Origin: Dactylosporangium vinaceum
GTDB lineage: Bacteria > Actinomycetota > Actinomycetes > Mycobacteriales > Micromonosporaceae
Assembly (NCBI RefSeq): GCF_019904175.1
Contig: NZ_CP061913.1
Span: 11,895,908 to 11,959,907, forward strand
Reading direction: 5' to 3'
DNA: 64,000 nt
Made by a program: the position numbers and the translations under genes. The notes beneath the pieces are model-generated. The model had not been told where the DNA came from and made no database searches. It was given only the letters and a program-made list of their open reading frames with translations. Below are positions 23,817-32,958 of the stretch, piece after piece (within the stretch, counting starts at the first letter, position 1; every line of letters starts with the position of its first letter).

Positions 23817-25301
23817 ATGACAAAGCTCCAGCGAAAGATCGGCCTGCTGCTGTGCCTGTTCACGATCGTGCTGGCGATCCTCGACCAGAACATCGTTTCC
23901 TCGGCGGTCGTCCCGATCGTCAAGGAGCTCGACCCGCAGCACGGTGTCGAGCACGTCGCCTGGCTGGTCGCGGCGTTCGCGCTGGCGTCAACAGCGATCC
24001 TGCCGCTCTACGGACGCCTCGCCGACTCGTTCGGGGCCAAGACGGTCTGGCTCTCCGCGGTCGCCGTGTTCCTGCTCGGCTCGGTCCTGTGCGGGATGGC
24101 GCAGAGCATGGGGCAGCTCATCGCGTTCCGGGCGGTCCAAGGTCTCGGCGCCGGCGGGCTGATGAGCGTGACAATGGTCGTGCTGGCCAACCTGGCCGAG
24201 CCGGGGGAAGGCCGGGGCAGGAACGCCGGCATGGGCGGGCTCTTCGCCGGGGTCGGCATGGCGGTCGGGCCCTTCATCGGCGGCCTCTTCGCCGATCACG
24301 GCAACTGGCGTGGCATCTTCTACATCAACGTCCCGCTCGGGCTCCTCGTGATCGTCGGCGGGCTGTTCGTGATCAAGCTGCCGCCGGTCACCCGCAATAC
24401 CGCCCTCGACCTGCCCGGTGCCGGGCTCGCGGCCGCCTTCGCGTCCGGGCTGCTGCTCGTGTGCGAGTGGGGTGGGCAGCGGTACCCGTGGACGTCCCCG
24501 GCCATCGCCGCGCTCATCGCGGCCACGCTGGTGAGCCTGGCGCTGTTCATCTGGCGCGAATCAGTCGCGGCACATCCCGTGCTCCCGCTGAGCCTGCTGC
24601 GCGACCGCACGATCCGCGGCAGCTACGTGATCCAGCTGCTCATCGGGGCCGCGATGATCGGGACAATGGTCCATTTGATGCTGTACCTCCAGGTGACGCG
24701 CGGTGTCAGCTCGTCCAGCTCCGGCCTGTACCTGGCGTTCATGGCCCTGGGCCTCACCCTCTCCGGGATGACCGGCAACCGGCTCCGGCTCACCACCCGG
24801 GCCGCCCTGATCCTCGGCACGTCCGCCGCGGCCGTGGCCGTCGGCGCGATCGCGCTCTGCGTCCACCTGGACGCGTCGCTCCTGGCGATCCGTGGCGCGC
24901 TGGTGCTGCTCGGCCTGGGCTTCGGCCAGCTCATCGGGCGCCTGATCATGGTGGTGCAGGACAGCGCGCCGGTTCACCAGCTCGGTGTCGCGACGACCGG
25001 CATCCGGTTCTTCCAGTCGCTCGGCACGGCGATCGGGGCGGCCGCGCTGGGCTCGGTGCTGACCCGGGTGTACGAGTCGCGCGGCGGCACGGCGAACGGC
25101 TTCGTGACCGGCATCGAAGTGGTGTTCCTCCTCGCGGGCGCGATCGTGCTGCTGGCCCTCCTGATCGCCGTGCGGCTTCGCGGTGCCGATGCGAGCACTG
25201 GCGGTACACCCGAAGAAAAACGGTCTGGCTCGAATGACATCGAGCCAGACCGATCTTGGATTCACGTGAAACGGACAGACCCTGAGGTCATCCAGTCTTG
25301 A
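23817..25301 (+). CDS. MFS drug exporter, DHA2-like (14-helix) family
   Basis: A 494-residue transporter beginning MTKLQRKIGLLLCLFTIVLAILDQNIVSSA, the usual DHA2 first helix with the D-x-x-I-V motif. Motif A (LYGRLADSFGAK, about residues 63-75) and motif C (GVGMAVGPFIGG) are present, with about 14 hydrophobic helices. It exports hydrophobic compounds by proton antiport; the substrate is unknown. The last roughly 35 residues (PEEKRSGSNDIEP to VIQS) are hydrophilic and are encoded by the terminator hairpin and parS-like site of the neighbouring gene. The C-terminal tail may therefore be a late read-through extension. Its end overlaps the convergent GT87 gene by 14 nt. Confidence 0.92.
   Translation: MTKLQRKIGLLLCLFTIVLAILDQNIVSSAVVPIVKELDPQHGVEHVAWLVAAFALASTAILPLYGRLADSFGAKTVWLSAVAVFLLGSVLCGMAQSMGQLIAFRAVQGLGAGGLMSVTMVVLANLAEPGEGRGRNAGMGGLFAGVGMAVGPFIGGLFADHGNWRGIFYINVPLGLLVIVGGLFVIKLPPVTRNTALDLPGAGLAAAFASGLLLVCEWGGQRYPWTSPAIAALIAATLVSLALFIWRESVAAHPVLPLSLLRDRTIRGSYVIQLLIGAAMIGTMVHLMLYLQVTRGVSSSSSGLYLAFMALGLTLSGMTGNRLRLTTRAALILGTSAAAVAVGAIALCVHLDASLLAIRGALVLLGLGFGQLIGRLIMVVQDSAPVHQLGVATTGIRFFQSLGTAIGAAALGSVLTRVYESRGGTANGFVTGIEVVFLLAGAIVLLALLIAVRLRGADASTGGTPEEKRSGSNDIEPDRSWIHVKRTDPEVIQS
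25216..25252 (-). terminator. Intrinsic terminator of the GT87 pair, inside the MFS coding end
   Basis: A perfect 13-bp stem (CGGTCTGGCTCGA 25221-25233 with TCGAGCCAGACCG 25240-25252) and a 6-nt loop. Read on the minus strand it is followed directly by TTTTTC (25216-25220), the best T-run in this window. It therefore ends the minus-strand GT87 transcript, although it lies in the reading frame of the MFS gene. Confidence 0.8.
25259..25272. other. parS-like site (13/14)
   Basis: GATTCACGTGAAAC differs by one base from the actinobacterial parS core GTTTCACGTGAAAC found five times near parAB. It is about 29 kb from the nearest perfect site and lies between the terminator and the stop codons of two convergent genes. 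ParB binding is inferred. Confidence 0.45.
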
Positions 25302-26784
25302 CAAGTTCGGGGGTCGCGGGCGGCGGTGGTGGCGGATCGAGCGCGGGCTCCTCGTCCTCGTTGTAGACGCCGCCGTCCGGGTCGCCGCCCTCGTAGGTCT
25401 GGCGGACGACGTCCTCCTCGGGGTGGCGGATGTCGCGGATGACGTAGCCGACCAGGACCGCGAGGGTGACCAGCCGCAGGATCGAGGCCAGCACGAACAC
25501 CCCCTCGGGGAACACCTGGCGCCCGGAGGCACCCATGAGCTCGCCGTAGAAGGAGACGAAGTAGAGCACCTCGGCGACCTGCCAGGCCAGGAACGCACCC
25601 CATCGCGGCCGGGCGAGGACGGCCAGCGGAACGAGCCACAGGACGTACTGCTGGGACCACACCTTGCCGGTGATCAGGAAGGCGGCCACGATCAGGAACG
25701 CCAGCTGGGCCAGGCGTGGCTCCTTGGGCGCGGTGAGCCCGAGGATGAGCACGCCGGCGCAGCAGATCAGGAACAGGCCCAGGTACAGGATGTTCAGCGT
25801 GGCGTGCTCGGGGTCGACGTCCAGGTTCTGGAAGAACGGGAAGCCGTACTGCCCGTTGCCGCGCGGGAAGTGGGCGCCGATGTACCACAGCGTTCCCCAG
25901 TCGATCCCGCGCAATTGATTGAACTCCCAGAACTTGACCCAGGAGTCGTAGAAGAAGAACGCCACCGGCAGGTTGACGACGCACCAGGTGGCGATGCCGG
26001 CCCCGAGTGCGGTGAAGAAGTCCTTCCACTTGCCGGTTCGTATGCTCAGCACCAGCAGCGCGCCGAGGATGAGCACGGGATAGAGCTTGGCCGCGGTCGC
26101 CAGGCCGAGGAAGACGCCCGCGAGCACCGGTTTTCGTTTGGCCCAGTACGCCAGCGCCACCGCGGTCAGGCCCACCGTGAACAGGTCCCAGTTCACGGTG
26201 GCGGAGACGAAGAGGGCGGGGGCCAGCGCGAAGAGGGCCGCGTCCCAGGGTCGTCGGCGGCGCACCGCGAGCGTGGCCCCGACGGCCAGGATGCCGAACG
26301 CGCCGAGGACGACGGCGTTGACGTCGTAGAACGTCTGGCCGTCGTTCTGCACGATGCCGCGCTCGTGCAGGTTGTGCACCGGCAGGCCGAGGACGCCCAT
26401 GAACGCGCCGGTCAGCACCGGGTACTCGACCTGGTGGTCGGCGTAGGGGACCTGGCCCTCGTTGAGGCCCTCGGCGTAGTACAGCGCGAGGACGTCGGTG
26501 TAGCAGAAGTACTTGTACTGCTTCATGTCCACCCACGCCGCGTCGCGGCAAGGGGCCTTCTGCATCCAGTGGAAGCTGAGCATGGCGCAGATGAGCAGCA
26601 GTACCACCCGGGCCGGGGTCCAGAAACGGCCGCCGCCGGGCAGCCGGACGCGGGACCGGACGGCATGGGTGCCGAGCGGGCCGCCGATCGACTCGGACAG
26701 GCCGTTGATGAAGCGGTCGGAGTTGGCGGGCTCGTCGACTAGATGCTCGGGTCGCGCACCGGCCTGGCCCTGGGTCGTCGGCAT
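25288..26784 (-). CDS. GT87 (DUF2029) membrane glycosyltransferase
   Basis: A 498-residue polytopic protein with about ten hydrophobic helices, of the polyprenyl-phosphate mannosyltransferase GT87 family. The first extracellular loop contains KQYKYFCYTDVLALYYAEGLNEGQVPY, with the aspartate expected for GT-C catalysis, and later segments AAKLYPVLILGALL and KVWSQQYVLWLVPLA are family-typical. The tail is acidic and proline-rich (EDEEPALDPPPPPP). It starts at ATG 26784, five nt after the stop of the upstream GT87 gene, so both are one operon. The probable job is mannosylation of an envelope glycan or lipid; the acceptor is unknown. Confidence 0.85.
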   Translation of the reverse strand: MPTTQGQAGARPEHLVDEPANSDRFINGLSESIGGPLGTHAVRSRVRLPGGGRFWTPARVVLLLICAMLSFHWMQKAPCRDAAWVDMKQYKYFCYTDVLALYYAEGLNEGQVPYADHQVEYPVLTGAFMGVLGLPVHNLHERGIVQNDGQTFYDVNAVVLGAFGILAVGATLAVRRRRPWDAALFALAPALFVSATVNWDLFTVGLTAVALAYWAKRKPVLAGVFLGLATAAKLYPVLILGALLVLSIRTGKWKDFFTALGAGIATWCVVNLPVAFFFYDSWVKFWEFNQLRGIDWGTLWYIGAHFPRGNGQYGFPFFQNLDVDPEHATLNILYLGLFLICCAGVLILGLTAPKEPRLAQLAFLIVAAFLITGKVWSQQYVLWLVPLAVLARPRWGAFLAWQVAEVLYFVSFYGELMGASGRQVFPEGVFVLASILRLVTLAVLVGYVIRDIRHPEEDVVRQTYEGGDPDGGVYNEDEEPALDPPPPPPATPELVKTG

Positions 26785-26788
26785 TGGG

Positions 26789-28000
26789 TCACCGTACCGT
26801 CGCCGGCTCAGAAGTCGATGCAAGGCCCGGCTCGACGCGGGAATCACTCCGGATCGGCAGTGCGAAGAGGAGGGCGACCATCAGCAGCAGGTACCAATTC
26901 TTGATGATGAATCCCTGGACGCCGTGGCTCCACGGGTCCAGCGGCAGCCCCTGCTCGAACCAGGACACCAGGCCGAGCCCGACAGTCACCGCGATCACCC
27001 CGGCCAGCCAGGCCCGCCGCCGGACCGCGGCCAGCACGATCATGGCGGGCACGAACCAGTAGATGTGGTGCACCCAGGTGATCGGGCTGACCAGACAGCC
27101 GACGATCCCGGTGATGGTCAGGCCGACGACCTCGTCGCCGGCGAGCGCGGCCGCGCGAGCCCTCCACAGGCCGAAGCCCAGCGCCAGGAGCACGAGCCCG
27201 GCCCAGATCAGGCGGTTGGGCTCGTGCGGCTCGGTCAGCCGGGCGAGCATGCCGTAGAAGGACTGATTGAAGGTGTACGCCGCGTTGCCCAGCCCTTCGC
27301 CCTTCCACAACGCGTCAGTCCAGAAGTCGATCGACGCTCGGGGCCCGATGGCCAACGCGACAAGGCTGGCCACCGCGGCGCTGACGATCGCCGTAAGGCC
27401 GGCCCGGTATCGGCGACTGAGCAGCAGGTACACGATGAAGATGGCCGGCGTCAGCTTGATCGCGGCGGCCAGGCCGATGAGCACGCCGGCCCAGCGACTG
27501 CCGCGAGGAAGCAGCACCAGCAGGTCGGCCAGGATGAGCACGACAAGCACCATGTTGATCTGGCCGAACGTGTAATTCTCACGGATCGGCTCGAGGGTGC
27601 TGATGACCGTCAGCGCGAGCACGAGCGCGAACGGCAGCTCCCAGCCCTTGCGTCGGGCCTCGGGGGCGAGCAGCCAGTAGGTGGTGACCGCGACCGCGGC
27701 GATCGTGATGACGCTGTAGAGGATCACCGCCCCGAGCCAGGGCAGCACCGCGAACGGCACCAGGACGAGCGCCCCGAACGGTGGATACGTGAAGCCGAGC
27801 TGCCCCTGGGTGTCGTCGGGCTTCGTGTAGTCGTAGAGGTCGTGGCCGTCGAGCCACCAGTTCACGGCCTGGCGGTAGATGCCGAGGTCGAACCAGTCGT
27901 GGCGGTTGCGGTACCAGATATGGCCGTACACGACCAGCGCCACGAACAGGCCCAGCAGCACCCACCGGACCACTGTCTTGCGCCTGCCCGACTCCAACAC
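26789..28000 (-). CDS. GT87 alpha-mannosyltransferase-like membrane protein
   Basis: A 403-residue polytopic protein similar in design to PimE-type alpha-1,2-mannosyltransferases. It has the N-terminal helix LLGLFVALVVYGHIWY, the acidic loop DWFDLGIYRQAVNWWLDGHDLYDY, then TYPPFGALVLVPFAVL, IGLAAAIKLTPAIFIVYLLL and the HHIYWFVPA stretch. GTG 28000 follows TAGGTT by six nt, so the operon with the next GT87 gene probably has a leaderless transcript. The substrate cannot be stated. Confidence 0.85.
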   Translation of the reverse strand: MLESGRRKTVVRWVLLGLFVALVVYGHIWYRNRHDWFDLGIYRQAVNWWLDGHDLYDYTKPDDTQGQLGFTYPPFGALVLVPFAVLPWLGAVILYSVITIAAVAVTTYWLLAPEARRKGWELPFALVLALTVISTLEPIRENYTFGQINMVLVVLILADLLVLLPRGSRWAGVLIGLAAAIKLTPAIFIVYLLLSRRYRAGLTAIVSAAVASLVALAIGPRASIDFWTDALWKGEGLGNAAYTFNQSFYGMLARLTEPHEPNRLIWAGLVLLALGFGLWRARAAALAGDEVVGLTITGIVGCLVSPITWVHHIYWFVPAMIVLAAVRRRAWLAGVIAVTVGLGLVSWFEQGLPLDPWSHGVQGFIIKNWYLLLMVALLFALPIRSDSRVEPGLASTSEPATVR

Positions 28001-28177
28001 CCTGAAAACCTACCGCCGCGCGCATCGACGCCCGCACGAGCCCCACGTGCCCGATACCGGCAGACCAGATCGCCGGTCGAATCGCCTGTTTCGCATCGAC
28101 GACCGTTGGGATTCTTGTGGCGCCGCTCACCACAGAGCGCAGGCGTGATAACACGCTCAGACAGGATTGGGGCGTCA

Positions 28178-28657
28178 ATGCTCAAGGCGAAGGTGCAGCG
28201 CTTGATGGCCGTGGCCACCGCGACGGTGGCGGTCACCGGCCTCGGTGTCCTGATTCCGGAGACGGCTCACGCGGCCACACCGGCCTGCGCGAGCTACACC
28301 GTTGACCCGATCGACGCTCGGACCGAGTTCCACACACCCACCTCGGCCTACGGCAATCACCAGCGCAGCTGCTCGCTGCTGCAGGGCGCCAGCGGCTGGG
28401 GCGTCGTCGTGCTCCAGGAGGCGCTGTACGCCTGCTTCGGGCAGAACATCAGCCGCGACGGCTCGTTCGGCCCGGCCACCAAGCAGGCACTGAAGAACGC
28501 GCAGGGCGAGATCAACAGCCGGTACGGCGCGGGGCTCGCAACCGACGGCGAGTACGGCCCGAACACCGCCAAGTGGTGGTGGGACGCCGCATACACCCCC
28601 GGCGGCGGCGTGCAGCGCGGCGAGGCATTCTGCCGGGTGCATCTCGGCAGCCTCTGA
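28178..28657 (+). CDS. Secreted peptidoglycan-binding domain protein
   Basis: A 159-residue protein with a signal peptide (residues 1-32, ending AHAAT) and a PG_binding_1-like fold in the mature part: VVVLQEALYACFGQNISRDGSFGPATKQALKNAQ and a similar piece TDGEYGPNTAKWWW. Four cysteines (ACASY, RSCSLL, YACFGQ, AFCRVH) suggest two disulfides. There is no catalytic domain. It probably binds cell wall in the exterior. It converges on an XRE-NB-ARC regulator gene. Confidence 0.8.
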   Translation: MLKAKVQRLMAVATATVAVTGLGVLIPETAHAATPACASYTVDPIDARTEFHTPTSAYGNHQRSCSLLQGASGWGVVVLQEALYACFGQNISRDGSFGPATKQALKNAQGEINSRYGAGLATDGEYGPNTAKWWWDAAYTPGGGVQRGEAFCRVHLGSL

Positions 28658-28674
28658 CCGACAAGCGCGACGAG

Positions 28675-28702
28675 ACCGGCCCGCCGTCGGCGGCGGGCCG
28701 GT
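28675..28702. terminator. Bidirectional terminator between the peptidoglycan-binding and XRE-NB-ARC genes
   Basis: A perfect 12-bp stem (ACCGGCCCGCCG with CGGCGGGCCGGT) closed by a TCGG tetraloop, placed between the two convergent stop codons. Confidence 0.75.
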
Positions 28703-28707
28703 GTCGC

Positions 28708-29922
28708 CTACGCCGCCCGGGCGGGTGAAGCCAGCTCATCCGCGTATTCGCGGAGCAGGTCGGGCAGCGCGAACCCGCCGTCACGCGCCTCGACGAGGTG
28801 CGCCTGCAGCAGTTGGTCGAGCAGGTCGCCTTCGGCCGAGCCGCCGGCCGGGCCGGCCAGGGCGCGCGGGCCCTGGTGCCGGGCCAGCCAGAGCAGCAGC
28901 CGCTGGGCCGGCGGGTCGAGAGCCCGATACGACGCGTCGAACACCGGGCGCAGGGCCAGCCGCGGATCGTTGCCGATCCGGAGCACATCGAGTCGCCCGG
29001 ATCCCTCCAGCCGCGCCGCCAGCTCCCTCACCGTCGGGCCGCCGGGCTGGCAGAGCTTGGCCGCCGCGATGCGCAGTGCCAGCGGCAGGCGGCCGCACCG
29101 GACGGCGATCCGCTCGATCGAGCGCCGGTCGGTGTCGGGCCGCGGTCCGATCGTCGCGTCAAGCAGGGCGACCGCGTCGCCCGTCGGCAGCGGCTCCAGC
29201 CGGATGGCCGCCGCGTCGTAGAGCGCGGTCAGCTCGGGCAGGCGGTCGCGGCTGGTCACGACCACCGTGGCCGCGCCGCCCGGCAGCAGCGGCCGCACCT
29301 GCTCCGCGTCGCGGGCGTTGTCGAGCAGCACGGCGATCGGCCGGTCCGCGACGGCGGAGCGGTAGGCCGCGGCCAGCGCGTCGATCCCGTGCGGCAGCTC
29401 GCCTTCGCGGACGCCGAGGGCCTGGAGGAACGCAGTCAGCACGGCACTCGGCCGGGCGGCGGCGCGCTCGCCGAAGCCGCAGAGGTCGGCGTAGAGCACG
29501 CCGTTGACGAATCGCTGCTGCACCCGCCGAGCCCAGTGCAGGACGAGGGCGCTCTTGCCCACCCCGCCGAGGCCGGTGACGCAGACCAGCGCGGATGCTT
29601 CTGCGGCCAGCGCGTCGAGCCGGCCCAGTTCCGGCCGGCGGCCGACGAACACCCGGGACGCGGCCGGCAGCTGGGCCGGTCGATCGACGGGGCCGGGAGT
29701 GGCGAGCACCGGGCGCAGGAACGCGGCCCGGTCGTCACCGCTCAGCCCGAGCGCGTTCGCCAAGCGGATCAGTGTGTCGCGGCGGGGCCGGGTGACTCGG
29801 CCCCGCTCGAGGTCACGAAGGTTGCGGACGCTCAGCTCGGCCCGGGCGGCCAGCAGCTCCTGGCTCAGCCCCGACCGCGCCCGACAGGCGCGCAGCAACG
29901 CGGCGAAACCAGCTTCGCTCAT
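28708..29922 (-). CDS. XRE-type DNA-binding regulator with NB-ARC (STAND) ATPase domain
   Basis: A 404-residue regulator. Residues about 5-65 form an XRE helix-turn-helix (ARSGLSQELLAARAELSVRNLRDLERGR). From about 90 a STAND NTPase follows: Walker A LGGVGKSAL, Walker B PIAVLLDNARD, a sensor-like VVVTSRDR and the GLPLAL-like motif CGRLPLALRIAA. The usual long TPR sensor domain is missing, as the protein stops after the winged-helix part (LLREYADELASPARAA). It may sense a small ligand or partner protein. The target genes are unknown; the nearby secreted peptidoglycan-binding gene and the penicillin-binding protein gene are candidates. Confidence 0.85.
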   Translation of the reverse strand: MSEAGFAALLRACRARSGLSQELLAARAELSVRNLRDLERGRVTRPRRDTLIRLANALGLSGDDRAAFLRPVLATPGPVDRPAQLPAASRVFVGRRPELGRLDALAAEASALVCVTGLGGVGKSALVLHWARRVQQRFVNGVLYADLCGFGERAAARPSAVLTAFLQALGVREGELPHGIDALAAAYRSAVADRPIAVLLDNARDAEQVRPLLPGGAATVVVTSRDRLPELTALYDAAAIRLEPLPTGDAVALLDATIGPRPDTDRRSIERIAVRCGRLPLALRIAAAKLCQPGGPTVRELAARLEGSGRLDVLRIGNDPRLALRPVFDASYRALDPPAQRLLLWLARHQGPRALAGPAGGSAEGDLLDQLLQAHLVEARDGGFALPDLLREYADELASPARAA

Positions 29923-30117
29923 ACCCGTCCGCGATCCCCCCGTCGAGTCAACGCCGCAAGTTGCATGCTATTCGGTGATCGACCGACTGCTATATGTGCA
30001 ACATCTCAAAGAACGGCTCAACCGATCGGGGCATCGCCGGTCAACGCAGTGCGGCCACGGACTCGGCGAAAATTGCTCGCTGAGGCCGTGGCCGCAATCA
30101 GTGTCCAGTGCTGGTGA

Positions 30118-32958
30118 TCAGCGCCTTCGGGGCTCGGTCGTCGTCGGCGCCGCTCCGCCGCCGCCGTTGCCGCCCGGGCCCTGGCTCTGGTTGCCGTTGC
30201 CGGGGCCGCCGTTGCCGGGGTTCTGCGTCTGCGGGAAGCCGCCGTTGCCCGGGTTGTTCGGGTCGACCGACGGCAGGGCCGGTGTCGGCGAGATGCCGGT
30301 GCCCACGTCCAGACGGCCGGTATTGGCCGCCGGGCGGAAGTTGATCTTCGGTGCCTTGATCTGGGTAAGCGCGGCGTCGAGGAAGTCGTGCCAGATGGGG
30401 CCGGGCAACGTACCACCGATGACGCTCGTGCCCTTCTTGTCCTTGATCGGCTGCTCGTCGCCCTTGTTGCCGACCCAGACCGCGACCGCCAGGTCCGCCG
30501 CCTTGTTGTTCGCGTCGTAGCCGGAGTAGCCGACCATCCAGGCGTGCGCGTTGCCGCCGGACGAGCCGTTCTGGCCGAACTGCCAGGTGCCCGTCTTGCC
30601 GGCGACCTGGCGGCCGTCCTTCAGCTTGTCGAGGTGGTAGTGCCGCGGCACACGCTGCAGCACCACGTTGATGTCGTCGGACATCCCGTCGGTGAAGCCC
30701 GGGATCCGCTTGGGGTTGATGACCTCGCCGTAGGTCCTCTTGCCCTGATCCCAGACCTCCTTGAGGAAGTGGGTCTTGGCCGCGTAGCCCTTGGCCGCGA
30801 TGGTGGCGATGCCGCCCGCGTGCTCGAGGACCGTCACCGGATACTGCCCGAAGGCGACCTCGGTGTTGAAGGTGGTCGGGAAGAGTTCCTTGCCGGTCTT
30901 GGCCGTCATGTCGATCTTGACCGCCTTGCCGTTCTGCGTGGCCCACATGTCGGTGATGCCGGCCGCGCGGGCGGTGTCGATCACCTTGTCCGGGCCGACC
31001 TTCTCGGCCAGGGCGAAGAACGGCACGTTGAGCGACTTCTCGGTCACCTCGGCCAGGGTGCACCAGGTGCTCGAACCGGATTCACACTGCGGGTGTGAGG
31101 GAGAGCCGTCACCGGCGTTCTTGACCGGGTTGCCGCCCTTGATCGTCCGGCCGCTGGCCGGGAAGTCGGCCGGGGAGTCGCCGTTCCACATCGAGTCGAT
31201 GCGGTACCCGGCCATGAGCCCGGTCGTGAGCGTGTAGACCTTGAACGTCGAGCCCGGCGGGTGGCCGCCGCAGCAGCTGTCCTTGCCGTCGCCGAGGACC
31301 GGGTCGTTGTAGTAGCCGGCGTAGTCGTTGCCGCTGCCCTTGTCGCCACCGTAGTAGGCCTTCACCGCCCCGGTCCCCGGCTCGACCGCGACCAGCGCGG
31401 CCTGCAGGTTGTCCGGCTGGCCGTTCATGTTCGACTCTTTGTTGCGACTGGCCTCACGCACCGCGATCGGCTGGATGTCCTTGTCGATCGTGGTGACGAT
31501 CTTCAGGCCGCCGTTGCGGATCTTGTCGAAGTTCTTCTTGCCGTCGTTGTCGGTGTCCTCGTAGAGCAGGGCGCCGGTGCGCGGGTCCTTGAGCTGGGCG
31601 ACCTCGCCGAGGACGTGGTGGACGATCAGGCCCTCGGGCTTGTCCATGTTCGTCGCTGCGATCTGCCGGTCGCGGGCCTGCTGCGGGGTGATGACGGTGG
31701 TCGGGAACGCCATGCGCGTTTCGGCCTCGGCCTGCGGCACGAAGTTCAGGGCGATCATCTGGCCCTTGATGTAGTTGAACCGCTCCAGCGACTGGGCCTT
31801 GTCGATGTTGGGGTCGAACGGGCTGCCCTTGCCGGTGCCTGACGGGTTCTTGATGAACCCGGCGAGCATCATGGCCTCATTCGTCTTCAACTCCCGCGCG
31901 GGCTTGCCGAAGTACGCCTGCGATGCCGCCTCGACGCCGTAGGCGTTGCGGCCGAAGTAGACGACGTTGAGGTACATCGCCATGATCTCGTCTTTGCTGT
32001 ACTGCTGGTTCAGCTTCAGCGCGATGACCGCCTCGCGGACCTTACGGGCGTAGGTGACGCCTTCGAGCTCGGCCCAGCGGCGGGCGTACTGCTGGCTGAT
32101 CGTCGAGGCGCCCTGCCGGTCACCACCGGTGACGTTGTTCCAGGCGGCCCGGACGACGCCCTTGTAGTCGACGCCGTCGTTCGTGTAGAAGCTGTTGTCC
32201 TCGGCGGCCACGACCGCGTGCTGCATGTCTTTCGGGATCTGGTCGAGCGGCAGCACGGTGCGGTTCTCGCCGATGCGGCCCATCGGGGTCTGGCCGTCGG
32301 AGTAGAAGATGGTCGTCTGCTGGTCGAGCGTGATGTCGTCGGGCAGGCCGACCTGGTCGAAGTAGTAGGTGCCACTGACCATGCCGATGCCCGCGATCAT
32401 GATGAACGCGGCGATCGAGACGATGACGATGTTGCGCCGCCGGCGCTTCTTGGCCTTGGCGGTGGCGCTGCGGCCGTCCTTGCCGCCGGACCCGCCCTTG
32501 CCGCCGCCCGGACCACCGGGTCCACCGGGGCCGCCCGGGCCTTCCATGACGTCGCCGAGCGGGGCGCCGACGACGGCCCGGCCGACTGTCGCGCGGCCCG
32601 CGGCACCCGGGACGGACGCGGCACCGACACTCGCGGAGCCGGTCACCGAGGCGCGGCCGGTGCGGGACTCGGGCGGCGAGACGCGCGCCGAGCCGACGCT
32701 CGCGGAGCCGACGCTGGCGGACCCGGAGGCGCCGCCTACGCTCGCCGATCCGGACGGGCGGGCCGAACCCACGCTCGCCGAGCCGCTGGGCCGGGCCGAG
32801 CCGACACTGGCGGAGCCGGAGGCCCCACCGACGCTCGCGCGCCCGACCTGCGCCCGCCCGGCCGGCGGGGCCGACGGGTTCGGGGAAGGGGGTTCCGGCT
32901 GGAATCCGGGAACCTGCGCGCGGCCCGATTGGGGGTTGCTCGGGTCACCGTAGTTCAT
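30118..32958 (-). CDS. ponA: Class A penicillin-binding protein (transglycosylase/transpeptidase), PonA type
   Basis: A 946-residue bifunctional peptidoglycan synthase. A Gly/Ser/Ala/Val repeat region and Gly-Pro runs form a long cytoplasmic N-terminus (1-175), then one transmembrane helix (about 176-200). The GT51 domain has VVAAEDNSFYTNDGVDYKG with catalytic Glu253 and GASTISQQYAR. The transpeptidase domain has SxxK at Ser570 (PGSTFKVYT), SLN in EKSLNVPFF, and KTG in VAGKTGTWQFG. The tail is Pro/Gly/Asn-rich. ATG 32958 has a fair ribosome binding site. Next to DUF5318, padR and ino1 it sits in the order conserved around ponA1 in mycobacteria. Confidence 0.95.
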   Translation of the reverse strand: MNYGDPSNPQSGRAQVPGFQPEPPSPNPSAPPAGRAQVGRASVGGASGSASVGSARPSGSASVGSARPSGSASVGGASGSASVGSASVGSARVSPPESRTGRASVTGSASVGAASVPGAAGRATVGRAVVGAPLGDVMEGPGGPGGPGGPGGGKGGSGGKDGRSATAKAKKRRRRNIVIVSIAAFIMIAGIGMVSGTYYFDQVGLPDDITLDQQTTIFYSDGQTPMGRIGENRTVLPLDQIPKDMQHAVVAAEDNSFYTNDGVDYKGVVRAAWNNVTGGDRQGASTISQQYARRWAELEGVTYARKVREAVIALKLNQQYSKDEIMAMYLNVVYFGRNAYGVEAASQAYFGKPARELKTNEAMMLAGFIKNPSGTGKGSPFDPNIDKAQSLERFNYIKGQMIALNFVPQAEAETRMAFPTTVITPQQARDRQIAATNMDKPEGLIVHHVLGEVAQLKDPRTGALLYEDTDNDGKKNFDKIRNGGLKIVTTIDKDIQPIAVREASRNKESNMNGQPDNLQAALVAVEPGTGAVKAYYGGDKGSGNDYAGYYNDPVLGDGKDSCCGGHPPGSTFKVYTLTTGLMAGYRIDSMWNGDSPADFPASGRTIKGGNPVKNAGDGSPSHPQCESGSSTWCTLAEVTEKSLNVPFFALAEKVGPDKVIDTARAAGITDMWATQNGKAVKIDMTAKTGKELFPTTFNTEVAFGQYPVTVLEHAGGIATIAAKGYAAKTHFLKEVWDQGKRTYGEVINPKRIPGFTDGMSDDINVVLQRVPRHYHLDKLKDGRQVAGKTGTWQFGQNGSSGGNAHAWMVGYSGYDANNKAADLAVAVWVGNKGDEQPIKDKKGTSVIGGTLPGPIWHDFLDAALTQIKAPKINFRPAANTGRLDVGTGISPTPALPSVDPNNPGNGGFPQTQNPGNGGPGNGNQSQGPGGNGGGGAAPTTTEPRRR
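32584..32859 (-). repeat. Short tandem repeats in the ponA 5' coding region
   Basis: Units encoding ASVGSARPSG, SASVGGASG and related peptides repeat about ten times (residues 34-125 of the protein), with DNA copies such as GCTCGCGGAGCCG. The units differ slightly. The segment is on the cytoplasmic side of the protein. Confidence 0.7.
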
